A stretch of DNA of 8,121 nt from an uncultured Clostridia bacterium. Lineage in GTDB: Bacteria; Bacillota; Clostridia; Christensenellales; Borkfalkiaceae. The position numbers and the translations under genes are program-made. The DNA lies in assembly GCA_944376035.1 (NCBI GenBank), contig CALWBJ010000112.1:1-8121 (forward strand), given 5' to 3'. The notes under the pieces were generated by a model. The model was not told the origin of the DNA. It worked only from the letters and a program-made list of their open reading frames with translations, and searched no databases. Of this stretch, positions 1-6,015 are shown piece by piece. Within the stretch, counting starts at the first letter, position 1. Every line of letters begins with the position of its first letter.

Positions 1-30
1 TTTTTAATTTAAAAGGTTTTTTATTTTTCA

Positions 31-73
31 GTACCGTCTTCACGGTATATTATCAGACTGTATTCTTCTGATA
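31..73. other. Two adjacent small hairpins, function unknown
   Basis: Two perfect short inverted repeats lie side by side. The first has 6-bp arms (32-37 with 42-47) around a CTTC tetraloop. The second has 7-bp arms (51-57 with 67-73) around a 9-base loop. Neither is followed by a clear T-run on either strand, so they are not obvious intrinsic terminators. If the leftward promoter at 323-351 is used, both would lie in its transcript about 250-285 nt from the start. I do not recognise a known riboswitch or T-box here, and the flanking 74-107 segment has no credible coding frame. Confidence 0.3.
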
Positions 74-107
74 TTTAATCATTATGCTTTGTGGGCTTAC
101 TTACCTT

Positions 108-149
108 AAAAATCGCAAACGGCGCCTTTGAAAATTCAAAGACGCCGTT
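108..149 (-). terminator. Hairpin repeat copy A, probable leftward terminator or attenuator
   Basis: A 13-bp stem (118-130 with 137-149) encloses a 6-base loop. Read on the plus strand the stem has one C-A mismatch; on the minus strand the same position is a G-U wobble, so the minus-strand RNA pairs without a break. On that strand the hairpin is followed within a few bases by five T (108-112 on plus). This favours a leftward intrinsic terminator or attenuator. The plus strand also has a T-run after the hairpin (about 153-157), so bidirectional action is possible. The same core sequence recurs at 269-309. Confidence 0.5.
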
Positions 150-261
150 GCCTTTTTGCAGATTTATCATTTAACTTAATTATTATTATATTATTATTTT
201 ATGTTTCAGCCGCACATTATTTCAATTTAAAGATAAGATTTAATGCCCGATGCCCGTTAAA

Positions 262-309
262 AGATAAAGGCGCCTTTGAAATAATTCCAAAGACGCCGTT
301 GCCTTTTGC
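262..309 (-). repeat. Hairpin repeat copy B, second copy of the 118-159 element
   Basis: The segment 269-309 repeats 121-159 almost exactly: GGCGCCTTTG, a short A/T loop, CAAAGACGCCGTTGCC, then a T-run and GC. The loop is 9 bases here instead of 6. The 10-bp stem (269-278 with 288-297) again has a C-A mismatch on plus that becomes a G-U wobble on minus, so both copies fit better as minus-strand RNA structures. On the minus strand it is followed by a broken T-rich stretch. It lies only about 20 nt downstream of the start predicted for the leftward promoter. Tandem terminators, an attenuator or the end of a small RNA are all possible. Confidence 0.45.
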
Positions 310-322
310 TTTTTACAGGCAC

Positions 323-351
323 ATTATATAACTTTGATTTTTTATTGTCAA
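323..351 (-). promoter_or_regulatory. Consensus sigma-A promoter reading leftward
   Basis: On the minus strand the sequence reads TTGACA (351-346), a 17-base spacer, then TATAAT (328-323). Both hexamers match the consensus and the spacing is optimal. Transcription would start near 316 and run left through both hairpin repeats. No open reading frame of useful size begins between here and position 1, so the target is either a gene beyond the left edge with a leader of more than 300 nt, or a short non-coding RNA ending at one of the hairpins. The -35 element lies in an inverted repeat with the -35 of the rightward promoter. Confidence 0.7.
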
Positions 352-402
352 CAAATTTTCAGAAGAATTTTTAAAATTTTTTGAAAAAAGATTTTTTTCT
401 TG

Positions 403-431
403 TTGACAAATATTTTCTAAAAGTGTAGAAT
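403..431 (+). promoter_or_regulatory. Sigma-A promoter of the glutamate synthase operon
   Basis: TTGACA at 403-408, a 17-base spacer and TAGAAT at 426-431 form a near-consensus promoter. A run of A and T tracts just upstream (368-399) could act as an UP element. The start site should fall near 438, giving a leader of about 92 nt before the ATG at 530. The promoter directly precedes the regulatory RNA structures at 441-503, so initiation may be constant and control may act mainly on termination. Confidence 0.8.
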
Positions 432-440
432 GAACACTGT

Positions 441-462
441 TAATGAGCAAAGGCGTTCATTG
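441..462 (+). promoter_or_regulatory. Candidate ANTAR-binding hairpin in the leader
   Basis: Bases 441-448 pair with 455-462 (six Watson-Crick pairs and two G-U wobbles) around the six-base loop AAAGGC at 449-454. RNA targets of ANTAR antiterminators are known to carry hexanucleotide loops with A at position 1 and G at position 4, and this loop has both. The loop and 3' arm overlap the 5' arm of the terminator stem (449-460), so the two structures cannot coexist, as in ANTAR antitermination. Known targets normally have two such hairpins; I find only this one, because the next stem (463-485) has a CACAA loop. An ANTAR protein is encoded at the end of the same operon. Confidence 0.5.
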
Positions 463-503
463 GGATAAGGACACAATCCTTGTCCGATGGACGCCTTTTT
501 TTT
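449..503 (+). terminator. Intrinsic terminator in the glutamate synthase leader
   Basis: Bases 449-460 pair with 487-498 (12 bp, one G-U), and after a small internal loop 463-471 pair with 477-485 (9 bp, one G-U) around a CACAA loop. Eight T follow at 496-503. This strong terminator begins about ten nucleotides after the predicted transcription start and ends before the ribosome binding site at 516-520. It must be bypassed for the operon to be expressed, so it is a regulatory attenuator and not the end of a gene. Confidence 0.8.
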
Positions 504-529
504 ATTGTTTTTTTCAGGAGAATAATGGT

Positions 530-1624
530 ATGAAAAAAGAAGGACAGATAAGAATACCTTCGGGCTGCGCAATTTCCGCGGTTATTTCCAAAGACGGAGA
601 GCGTATGAGCGGAGAAAGCATAACCAACAGCATGCGCCCCATGCACGACCGCTCAAACGGGCTTGGCGGAGGTTTTGCCGCCTACGGAATATATCCCGAG
701 CACAAAGACGAATACGCCTTTCATATTTTCTTTGACGACAACGTAACCCGCGAAACTTGCGAAAGATTTTTAAAAGAAGGTTTTGAGATGGTCAAAGCCG
801 AACTTATCCCCACCCGCAAGATTCCCGAAATTACCGACGAGCCACTGATCTGGCGTTATTTTCTTTCGCCGCTTAAATCGGTACTTGCCTCAATGCAGAT
901 AGACGAAAAAGAGTTTGTGGTTCGTACGGTAATGAAAATAAATACAGAAATAAAAGGCGCATACGTATTTTCTTCGGGCAAAAACATGGGCGCTTTCAAA
1001 GCGGTCGGATTTCCCGAGGACGTAGGCAGGTTTTACCGCTTGGAAGATTACGGCGCATATATGTGGACGGCGCACGGGCGTTATCCCACAAACACTCCGG
1101 GCTGGTGGGGCGGTGCGCACCCCTTTGCGCTACTCGATTATTCGGTTGTTCATAACGGAGAAATTTCATCTTACGACGCAAACAGAAGATTTATAGAAAT
1201 GTTCGGATATAAATGCAATCTTCAGACGGATACCGAAGTAATAACCTATATCGCCGACTACCTGCTGCGCCGTCAGGAACTTACCCTGGAAGAAACCGCC
1301 TGCGTAATCGCCGCGCCGTTCTGGGACACAATCAGAAGAAAGCCGGAAGAAGAAATGAAAAAACTTTCTTATCTTAGAAATGTTTTCTCGGGACTTCTGA
1401 TAACCGGTCCGTTCTCTATCATACTCGGATTCAAAGGCGGGCTTATGGCGCTCAACGACCGACTGAAATTACGCTCCATGGTCGTAGGAGAAAAAGGCGA
1501 CAAGGTATTTATAGCGAGCGAAGAAGCGGCGATACGCACAATGCAGCCGGAACTTGACCGCATATACAGCCCCGCAGGCGGTCAGCCGGTAATAGTAAAA
1601 GTAAAAGAAGGTATAGTATTATGA
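530..1624 (+). CDS. gltB1: Glutamate synthase, glutaminase (class II amidotransferase) domain protein
   Basis: A 364-residue stand-alone version of the N-terminal domain of glutamate synthase. It hydrolyses glutamine and passes ammonia to the synthase subunit; cytoplasmic. Class II amidotransferase features are visible: GRYPTNT followed by a GAHPF segment (about 183-199), HNGEI (208-212) and QTDTE (232-236). The only suitable nucleophile is Cys13 in IPSGC, so a 12-residue propeptide would have to be removed to expose it, as in other glutamate synthases. The start at 530 is chosen because AGGAG lies nine bases upstream (516-520). An in-frame ATG at 443 would place 29 extra codons across the leader hairpins and has no ribosome binding site. 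The stop overlaps the next start (ATGA), indicating translational coupling with the synthase domain. Confidence 0.93.
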   Translation: MKKEGQIRIPSGCAISAVISKDGERMSGESITNSMRPMHDRSNGLGGGFAAYGIYPEHKDEYAFHIFFDDNVTRETCERFLKEGFEMVKAELIPTRKIPEITDEPLIWRYFLSPLKSVLASMQIDEKEFVVRTVMKINTEIKGAYVFSSGKNMGAFKAVGFPEDVGRFYRLEDYGAYMWTAHGRYPTNTPGWWGGAHPFALLDYSVVHNGEISSYDANRRFIEMFGYKCNLQTDTEVITYIADYLLRRQELTLEETACVIAAPFWDTIRRKPEEEMKKLSYLRNVFSGLLITGPFSIILGFKGGLMALNDRLKLRSMVVGEKGDKVFIASEEAAIRTMQPELDRIYSPAGGQPVIVKVKEGIVL

Positions 1625-3126
1625 GTCAGGATTACATATTCCCGGAATTTGAAATAGTGAGAAATCCCAATCGCTGTATTAACTGCCGCATATGCGAAAA
1701 GCAGTGTTCTAACGGCGTTCATTATTTTGACGCCGAGCATAAAATCATGCTCGCCGACGACGATAAATGCGTCAACTGTCAAAGATGCGTTTCTTTCTGT
1801 CCGACAAAGGCTTTAAAAATAGTTAAAAACGCCAATGCTTTCAGAGAGAACGGTAACTGGTCGTCTGATACTGTTAAAGAAATATACAAACAGGCTTCGA
1901 GCGGCGGCGTGCTTCTATCCTCCATGGGCGCTCCCGGTAAACTGCCCGTTTACTGGGACAGAATTTTAATCAAAGCCTCACAGGTTACCAATCCCTCCAT
2001 AGACCCGCTCAGAGAGCCTATGGAAACCAGGGTTTTTCTCGGAAAGAAACCTTCAAAAATAATGCGGGACAAAAACGGTAATCTTGTAAACAACCTCTCC
2101 CCTCAACTTCAACTGTCAATGCCTGTAATGTTTTCCGCAATGAGTTACGGCTCTATAAGTTACAACGCGCACAAATGTCTTGCCGTCGCCGCAAAAGAAC
2201 TCGGGATATATTACAACACCGGCGAAGGCGGTCTGCATGAAGATTTTTACGTATACGGAGAAAACACCGTTGTCCAGGTAGCCTCGGGTCGGTTCGGCGT
2301 TCATGAAAACTACTTAAACGCGGGCGCGGCAATAGAAATAAAAATGGGTCAGGGTGCAAAACCGGGTATAGGCGGACATCTCCCGGGAACAAAGATTGTC
2401 GGCGACGTTTCGCGCACCCGAATGATACCCGAGGGCTCGGACGCCATTTCTCCCGCTCCCCACCACGATATTTACTCGATTGAAGATTTAAGGCAACTCG
2501 TTTACTCGCTCAAAGAAGCGACCGACTATAAAAAACCTATAATAGTCAAGGTAGCGGCTGTTCACAACATCGCCGCGATTGCAAGCGGAATCGCAAGAAG
2601 CGGAGCGGATATAATCGCAATCGACGGTTTCAGAGGCGGTACGGGCGCTGCGCCTACGAGAATACGCGATAACGTAGGCATACCCATTGAACTGGCTCTC
2701 GCAGTGGTTGACCAGAGACTGCGCGAAGAAGGTATAAGAAACGACGTGTCCCTTATAGTCGGCGGCAGTATACGCTCGGCTGCCGATGTGGTTAAAGCGG
2801 TTGCGCTCGGCGCAGACGCATGCTACATAGCGACCGCTGCCCTGCTCGCGCTCGGGTGTCATCTTTGCAGAAGTTGCCAGACGGGTAAATGTAACTGGGG
2901 TATAGCCACTCAGCGTCCCGAACTCGTAGAAAGACTCGACCCCGAAACGGGAAGCCGCAGACTTATAAATCTTTTAACTGCATGGAAACACGAAATCAAA
3001 GAACTGATGGGCGGAATGGGTATTAATTCAATAGAAGCGCTCAAAGGTAACAGACTCATGCTCCGCGGTATCGGACTTACCGAAAAAGAACTTGAAATAC
3101 TCGGAATTTCTCACGCGGGTGAATAA
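1621..3126 (+). CDS. gltB2: Glutamate synthase, FMN/iron-sulfur synthase domain with N-terminal ferredoxin
   Basis: A 501-residue protein joining a two-cluster ferredoxin to the central synthase domain of glutamate synthase. It reductively aminates 2-oxoglutarate with ammonia from the glutaminase partner. Cys19/22/25/29 and Cys50/53/56/60 form two 4Fe-4S motifs. The FMN barrel follows from about residue 100: FSAMSYGS (171-178), TGEGG (200-204), GQGAKPGIGGHLPG (243-256), GFRGGTGAAP (336-345) and LIVGGSIRS (378-386). Cys413/416/419/424 supply ligands for the synthase-domain cluster. This is the archaeal and clostridial layout, in contrast to the single long GltB chain of proteobacteria. No flavin-dependent GltD subunit is encoded nearby, so reduced ferredoxin or an unlinked reductase may feed the N-terminal clusters. 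Its start overlaps the previous stop by four bases. Confidence 0.94.
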   Translation: MSQDYIFPEFEIVRNPNRCINCRICEKQCSNGVHYFDAEHKIMLADDDKCVNCQRCVSFCPTKALKIVKNANAFRENGNWSSDTVKEIYKQASSGGVLLSSMGAPGKLPVYWDRILIKASQVTNPSIDPLREPMETRVFLGKKPSKIMRDKNGNLVNNLSPQLQLSMPVMFSAMSYGSISYNAHKCLAVAAKELGIYYNTGEGGLHEDFYVYGENTVVQVASGRFGVHENYLNAGAAIEIKMGQGAKPGIGGHLPGTKIVGDVSRTRMIPEGSDAISPAPHHDIYSIEDLRQLVYSLKEATDYKKPIIVKVAAVHNIAAIASGIARSGADIIAIDGFRGGTGAAPTRIRDNVGIPIELALAVVDQRLREEGIRNDVSLIVGGSIRSAADVVKAVALGADACYIATAALLALGCHLCRSCQTGKCNWGIATQRPELVERLDPETGSRRLINLLTAWKHEIKELMGGMGINSIEALKGNRLMLRGIGLTEKELEILGISHAGE

Positions 3127-3339
3127 TTTTAATAAAAAAGTCAGGCTTTTAATAAGAATATTGACGCAGAAAATAAAACTTTTAAAAAATTTTTCGTCTG
3201 TATTTAAACATATATTAAAAACGAAATTAAATTTATATTAATCAGATATATAATTATAAACTGAATTGTACATATAAATTTAAAAAATTTTATATAAAAA
3301 TTTAAAAAATATAGCAATTTTATCGGGAGAAGTGTTATA
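3127..3339. other. AT-rich gap inside the glutamate synthase operon
   Basis: A 213-bp stretch of very high A+T content separates the synthase gene from the GXGXG gene, while the other junctions in the operon are 15 bp or overlap. No open reading frame or strong terminator is visible. A weak promoter-like pair is TTGTAC at 3266-3271 with TTTATA at 3289-3294 (17-base spacer), but in such AT-rich DNA this can arise by chance. The 13-base string AAATTTAAAAAAT occurs at 3276-3288 and again at 3298-3310, a 22-bp period that suggests phased A-tracts and bent DNA. A secondary promoter or RNA processing region is possible. The ribosome binding site of the next gene, GGGAGA, is at 3325-3330. Confidence 0.4.
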
Positions 3340-4062
3340 ATGAAAACAATAAACGCAAAAAATTCCGAATACAGAGAATTAAACAGGCTAATCAGGGACT
3401 GTAACGATAACTGTACGCTTAAAGATTGTCTCGGGCAGAGATTTATAGGCGCGGGTATGAGCGACAGAAATATTACCGTAGAAGGTACGCCCGGAAACGC
3501 GCTCGGAGCATATCTTAATAACGCGAATATTACTGTAAAAGGTAACGCTCAGGACGCCGTGGGCGACACTATGAATGACGGCAGGATAACTATTTACGGC
3601 AATATCGGCGACGCGGCGGGTTACGCCATGCGAGGCGGAGAAATTTATATCAAAGGCAATGCGGGTTACAGAGCGGGTATTCACATGAAAGAATACAAAG
3701 ACAAAGTACCCGTAATAGTCATAGGCGGCAAAGCGGGAAGTTTCTTAGGCGAATATCAGGCGGGCGGAATTATTATAGTTCTGGGAATAGGTATATCCGA
3801 TTCCCAAATTGTCGGCAACTTTCCCTGTACCGGTATGCACGGCGGGAAAATGCTGCTCCGCTCGGATTGCAAAAATGTGATATTCCCCAAAAACGTAAAT
3901 ACGGTTCACTTATCGGGAGAACAACTTAACGGACTTTCCGTATATATATCAGAATTCTGTAAATTATTCGGTTACGACTTTAAAACTATCATAAATTCCG
4001 ACTTCACGCTCATCACACCCGACAGTAAGAATCCCTACAAACAGATGTATGTCATGAATTAA
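3340..4062 (+). CDS. gltB3: Glutamate synthase, GXGXG beta-helix domain protein
   Basis: A 240-residue stand-alone version of the C-terminal domain of the glutamate synthase alpha chain. In the intact enzyme this right-handed beta-helix has a structural role, holding the glutaminase and synthase domains in place so that the ammonia tunnel is sealed. The pattern G-x2-G/A-x3-G recurs about every 19 residues: near 49-56, 68-75, 87-94 and 106-113, with a degenerate turn near 129-137. The N-terminal 30 residues carry three Cys (21, 25, 30) of unknown role. The last 80 residues lack glycine repeats. GGGAGA nine bases upstream supports the start. It is followed after 15 bp by the glutamine synthetase homologue. 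With the two upstream genes it completes a three-part GltB. Confidence 0.9.
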   Translation: MKTINAKNSEYRELNRLIRDCNDNCTLKDCLGQRFIGAGMSDRNITVEGTPGNALGAYLNNANITVKGNAQDAVGDTMNDGRITIYGNIGDAAGYAMRGGEIYIKGNAGYRAGIHMKEYKDKVPVIVIGGKAGSFLGEYQAGGIIIVLGIGISDSQIVGNFPCTGMHGGKMLLRSDCKNVIFPKNVNTVHLSGEQLNGLSVYISEFCKLFGYDFKTIINSDFTLITPDSKNPYKQMYVMN

Positions 4063-4077
4063 AAGGAAGGTAAGAAA

Positions 4078-5298
4078 ATGAATTATTCCAAGCAGGAAGT
4101 AATGCAGTTTATAAGGGAAGAAGATGTAAAATTCATACGTCTGGCGTTCTGCGACCTCTTCGGAGCGCAAAAAAACATATCGATAATGCCAAACGAAATG
4201 GCTCGCGCATTTGAATACGGAATAGCGATTGACGCCTCTGCCATAGAGGGGTTCGGGGACGAAACTCACTCGGACTTATTCCTGCACCCCGATCCTTCCA
4301 CACTGGTGGTATTACCTTGGCGTCCCGAACACGGACGGGTAGTCCGTATGTACTGCGATATTACTTATCCCGACGGCAGACCTTTTGAAGGAGATACCAG
4401 AAAAATTCTTCAGAATGCCGTAAAAGAAGCCGAGGAATCGGGCTACCGCTTTCAGTTCGGCGCGAAAATGGAATTTTACCTTTTTAAACTCGACGAGAAC
4501 GGAAATCCCACAAAGGAACCTTTTGATAACGCGGGATATATGGATATCGCCCCTGCCGATAAAGGCGAAAATATCCGCCGCGAAATCTGTCTTAATCTGG
4601 AACAGATGGGTATTTTACCGGAAAGTTCTCACCACGAAAAAGGTCCCGGCCAGAACGAAATAGACTTCCGCTATTCATCTCCTCTCGAAGCGGCGGACAA
4701 CGCTATGAACTTCCGTTCTGCCGTTCAGGCAATAGTCAGCCGTAACGGCGTAGCCGCCGATTTTTCCCCTAAACCCCTTGATGATGCACCCGGCAACGGT
4801 TTCCATATAAACTTTTCCGTAAAATCCTTATCGGAAGAAGACGTTATGCCCGAGACTATCGCCGGTATCCTTTCCTATGTCAGGGACATGACGGTATTTT
4901 TAAACCCTTGCGAGAAATCCTATCAGCGGCTCGGTAACGACAAGGCTCCGTCCTATCTGTCGTGGTCAAACGAAAACCGCTCTCAACTGATAAGAATCCC
5001 CGCGGCGGTCGGCGAATATAAACGCGCGGAACTGCGTTCTCCCGACCCGCTTGCAAATCCATATATCGCTTATGCGCTTATAATTTATGCCGCCCTTGAC
5101 GGAATAAAAAGAAAAAGAAAACTTCCTAAGCCCACAAATATAAACCTTTATACTGCGGACAAAAATACACTCGAAAAATATAAAAGACTCCCGATGTCTT
5201 TAAATGAAGCCGCGCGAACGGCGTCGGAGAGTAACTTCATCAGAAAACATCTGCCTTCGCTTGTAGTTTCGGCATATTGTGATAAAATAAATCAGTAA
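4078..5298 (+). CDS. glnA: Glutamine synthetase type I homologue, possibly catalytically altered
   Basis: A 406-residue GSI-family protein; the family joins glutamate and ammonia using ATP, usually as a dodecamer. N-terminal beta-grasp motifs are present, including IDASAIEGF (51-59), which keeps the ammonium-site Asp (D52). The catalytic domain has SSHHE (183-187), GQNEI (191-195), GNGFH (239-243), NRSQLIRIP (300-308) and AELRSPDP (317-324), retaining several metal, ATP and glutamate ligands. Two key glutamates are replaced: GAKMEF (128-133) has Lys130 at the E129 position (metal n2 ligand), and NDKAP (287-291) has Lys289 at the E327 position (flap catalytic base). The C-terminus is about 25 residues shorter than in typical GSI. 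NLY (356-358) resembles the adenylylation site, but Clostridia usually lack the adenylyltransferase. It may be active with changed chemistry or a non-catalytic sensor. AGGAAGG (4064-4070) supports the start. Confidence 0.88.
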   Translation: MNYSKQEVMQFIREEDVKFIRLAFCDLFGAQKNISIMPNEMARAFEYGIAIDASAIEGFGDETHSDLFLHPDPSTLVVLPWRPEHGRVVRMYCDITYPDGRPFEGDTRKILQNAVKEAEESGYRFQFGAKMEFYLFKLDENGNPTKEPFDNAGYMDIAPADKGENIRREICLNLEQMGILPESSHHEKGPGQNEIDFRYSSPLEAADNAMNFRSAVQAIVSRNGVAADFSPKPLDDAPGNGFHINFSVKSLSEEDVMPETIAGILSYVRDMTVFLNPCEKSYQRLGNDKAPSYLSWSNENRSQLIRIPAAVGEYKRAELRSPDPLANPYIAYALIIYAALDGIKRKRKLPKPTNINLYTADKNTLEKYKRLPMSLNEAARTASESNFIRKHLPSLVVSAYCDKINQ

Positions 5299-5313
5299 GC
5301 GGGGAGTTAATAA

Positions 5314-5898
5314 ATGCCTTTAACCGAACACATATACAGCGTTCTCGTAGTTTCCGCAACCGAGAAATTTGCCGAAGGAGTTTGGTCGCTGCTTCCCGAA
5401 TCGACATACTCGCCCGTCCATCGCGCCGCAAGCGTCAACGAGGCGCAAAGAAAATTTCTCGAACGCTCTTACGATATCGTTATTATCAATACCCCTTTGC
5501 CCGATGATTTCGGAGTCAGACTCGCGATCGGCGCGTCTTCAGCAAAAACTTCGGTAGTTTTACTTTTTATACGTAACGAGATTTATCAGAACGTCTATGA
5601 AAAGGTTTGCGACTACGGAGTTTTTACCATGCGAAAACCTGCTTCGCCGCAAACAATAAGCCTCGCTCTCGACTGGCTTAAAACCACTAACGAACGGTTA
5701 AGGAGAATGGAAAGAAAATCCATGACTCTGCAAGAAAAAATGGAAGAAATAAAACTCGTTAACAGAGCAAAATGGACTTTGATAAATTCATGTAATATGA
5801 CCGAAACGGAAGCCCACCGTTATATTGAAAAACAAGCGATGGACAAATGCGTTACCAAACGCGAAATAGCAGAAAATATTATAAACCGTTACAAATGA
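5314..5898 (+). CDS. ANTAR-domain antiterminator with a degenerate receiver domain (NitR-like)
   Basis: A 194-residue cytoplasmic RNA-binding regulator. Residues 7-120 resemble a response-regulator receiver, but the acidic pair is Ser14-Ala15 (LVVSA) and the phospho-acceptor position is Asn59 (VIINTPLP); only the Lys-Pro pair at 108-109 is kept. Phosphorylation control is therefore unlikely. Residues 122-150 form a charged, probably coiled-coil linker. Residues 140-190 fit the ANTAR three-helix domain, with AKW (152-154), MTETEA (162-167) and AMDK (175-178). ANTAR proteins bind hexaloop hairpins in leader RNA and prevent termination. The likely target is the leader at 441-503 of its own operon. 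Clostridial glnA-linked NitR is the closest functional parallel. GGGGAG (5301-5306) lies seven bases before the start, 15 bp after the glutamine synthetase homologue. Confidence 0.88.
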   Translation: MPLTEHIYSVLVVSATEKFAEGVWSLLPESTYSPVHRAASVNEAQRKFLERSYDIVIINTPLPDDFGVRLAIGASSAKTSVVLLFIRNEIYQNVYEKVCDYGVFTMRKPASPQTISLALDWLKTTNERLRRMERKSMTLQEKMEEIKLVNRAKWTLINSCNMTETEAHRYIEKQAMDKCVTKREIAENIINRYK

Positions 5899-5937
5899 AA
5901 TCCGACTGCAGGGAATACAATCGGATTTCATTTTTTT
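5893..5937 (+). terminator. Intrinsic terminator ending the glutamate synthase operon
   Basis: A perfect 13-bp stem (5893-5905 with 5921-5933) encloses a 15-base loop and runs into seven T (5931-5937). The stem includes the stop codon of the ANTAR gene (5896-5898), so translation finishes inside the terminator arm. On the minus strand only three T follow the stem, so it would be a weak stop for transcripts arriving from the lipoprotein gene. Confidence 0.9.
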
Positions 5938-6015
5938 ATTTGAGATTTTATATTATTATTTTTTCTTTTTACTTTATCTGAAAAATTCTTCTGAAAATTA
6001 AATCGTATAAGATTA
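5938..6015. other. Convergent intergenic spacer
   Basis: An AT-rich spacer between the operon terminator and the end of the lipoprotein gene. The minus strand has only a weak 4-bp hairpin just past the lipoprotein stop (6001-6014 region) followed by broken T-runs, so no confident terminator for the lipoprotein gene is seen. Bases 5981-5999 are the exact reverse complement of 354-372 in the divergent promoter region. Confidence 0.4.

Noticed and set aside
128..331. Open frame of 67 codons on the plus strand
   Set aside because: It runs through both hairpin repeats, has no ribosome binding site and its product is low-complexity; noncoding origin is more likely.
422..438. Possible second ANTAR hairpin (arms 422-426 and 434-438)
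   Set aside because: The loop has seven bases and the element overlaps the -10 box, so it would not be in the transcript.
443..529. Upstream in-frame extension of the glutaminase gene
   Set aside because: The ATG at 443 lies within the regulatory hairpin and lacks a Shine-Dalgarno sequence; the extension is not family-like, while AGGAG is well placed for the ATG at 530.
2488..2862. 124-codon minus-strand frame inside the synthase gene
   Set aside because: It is antisense to a well-conserved FMN domain, with no family resemblance of its own.
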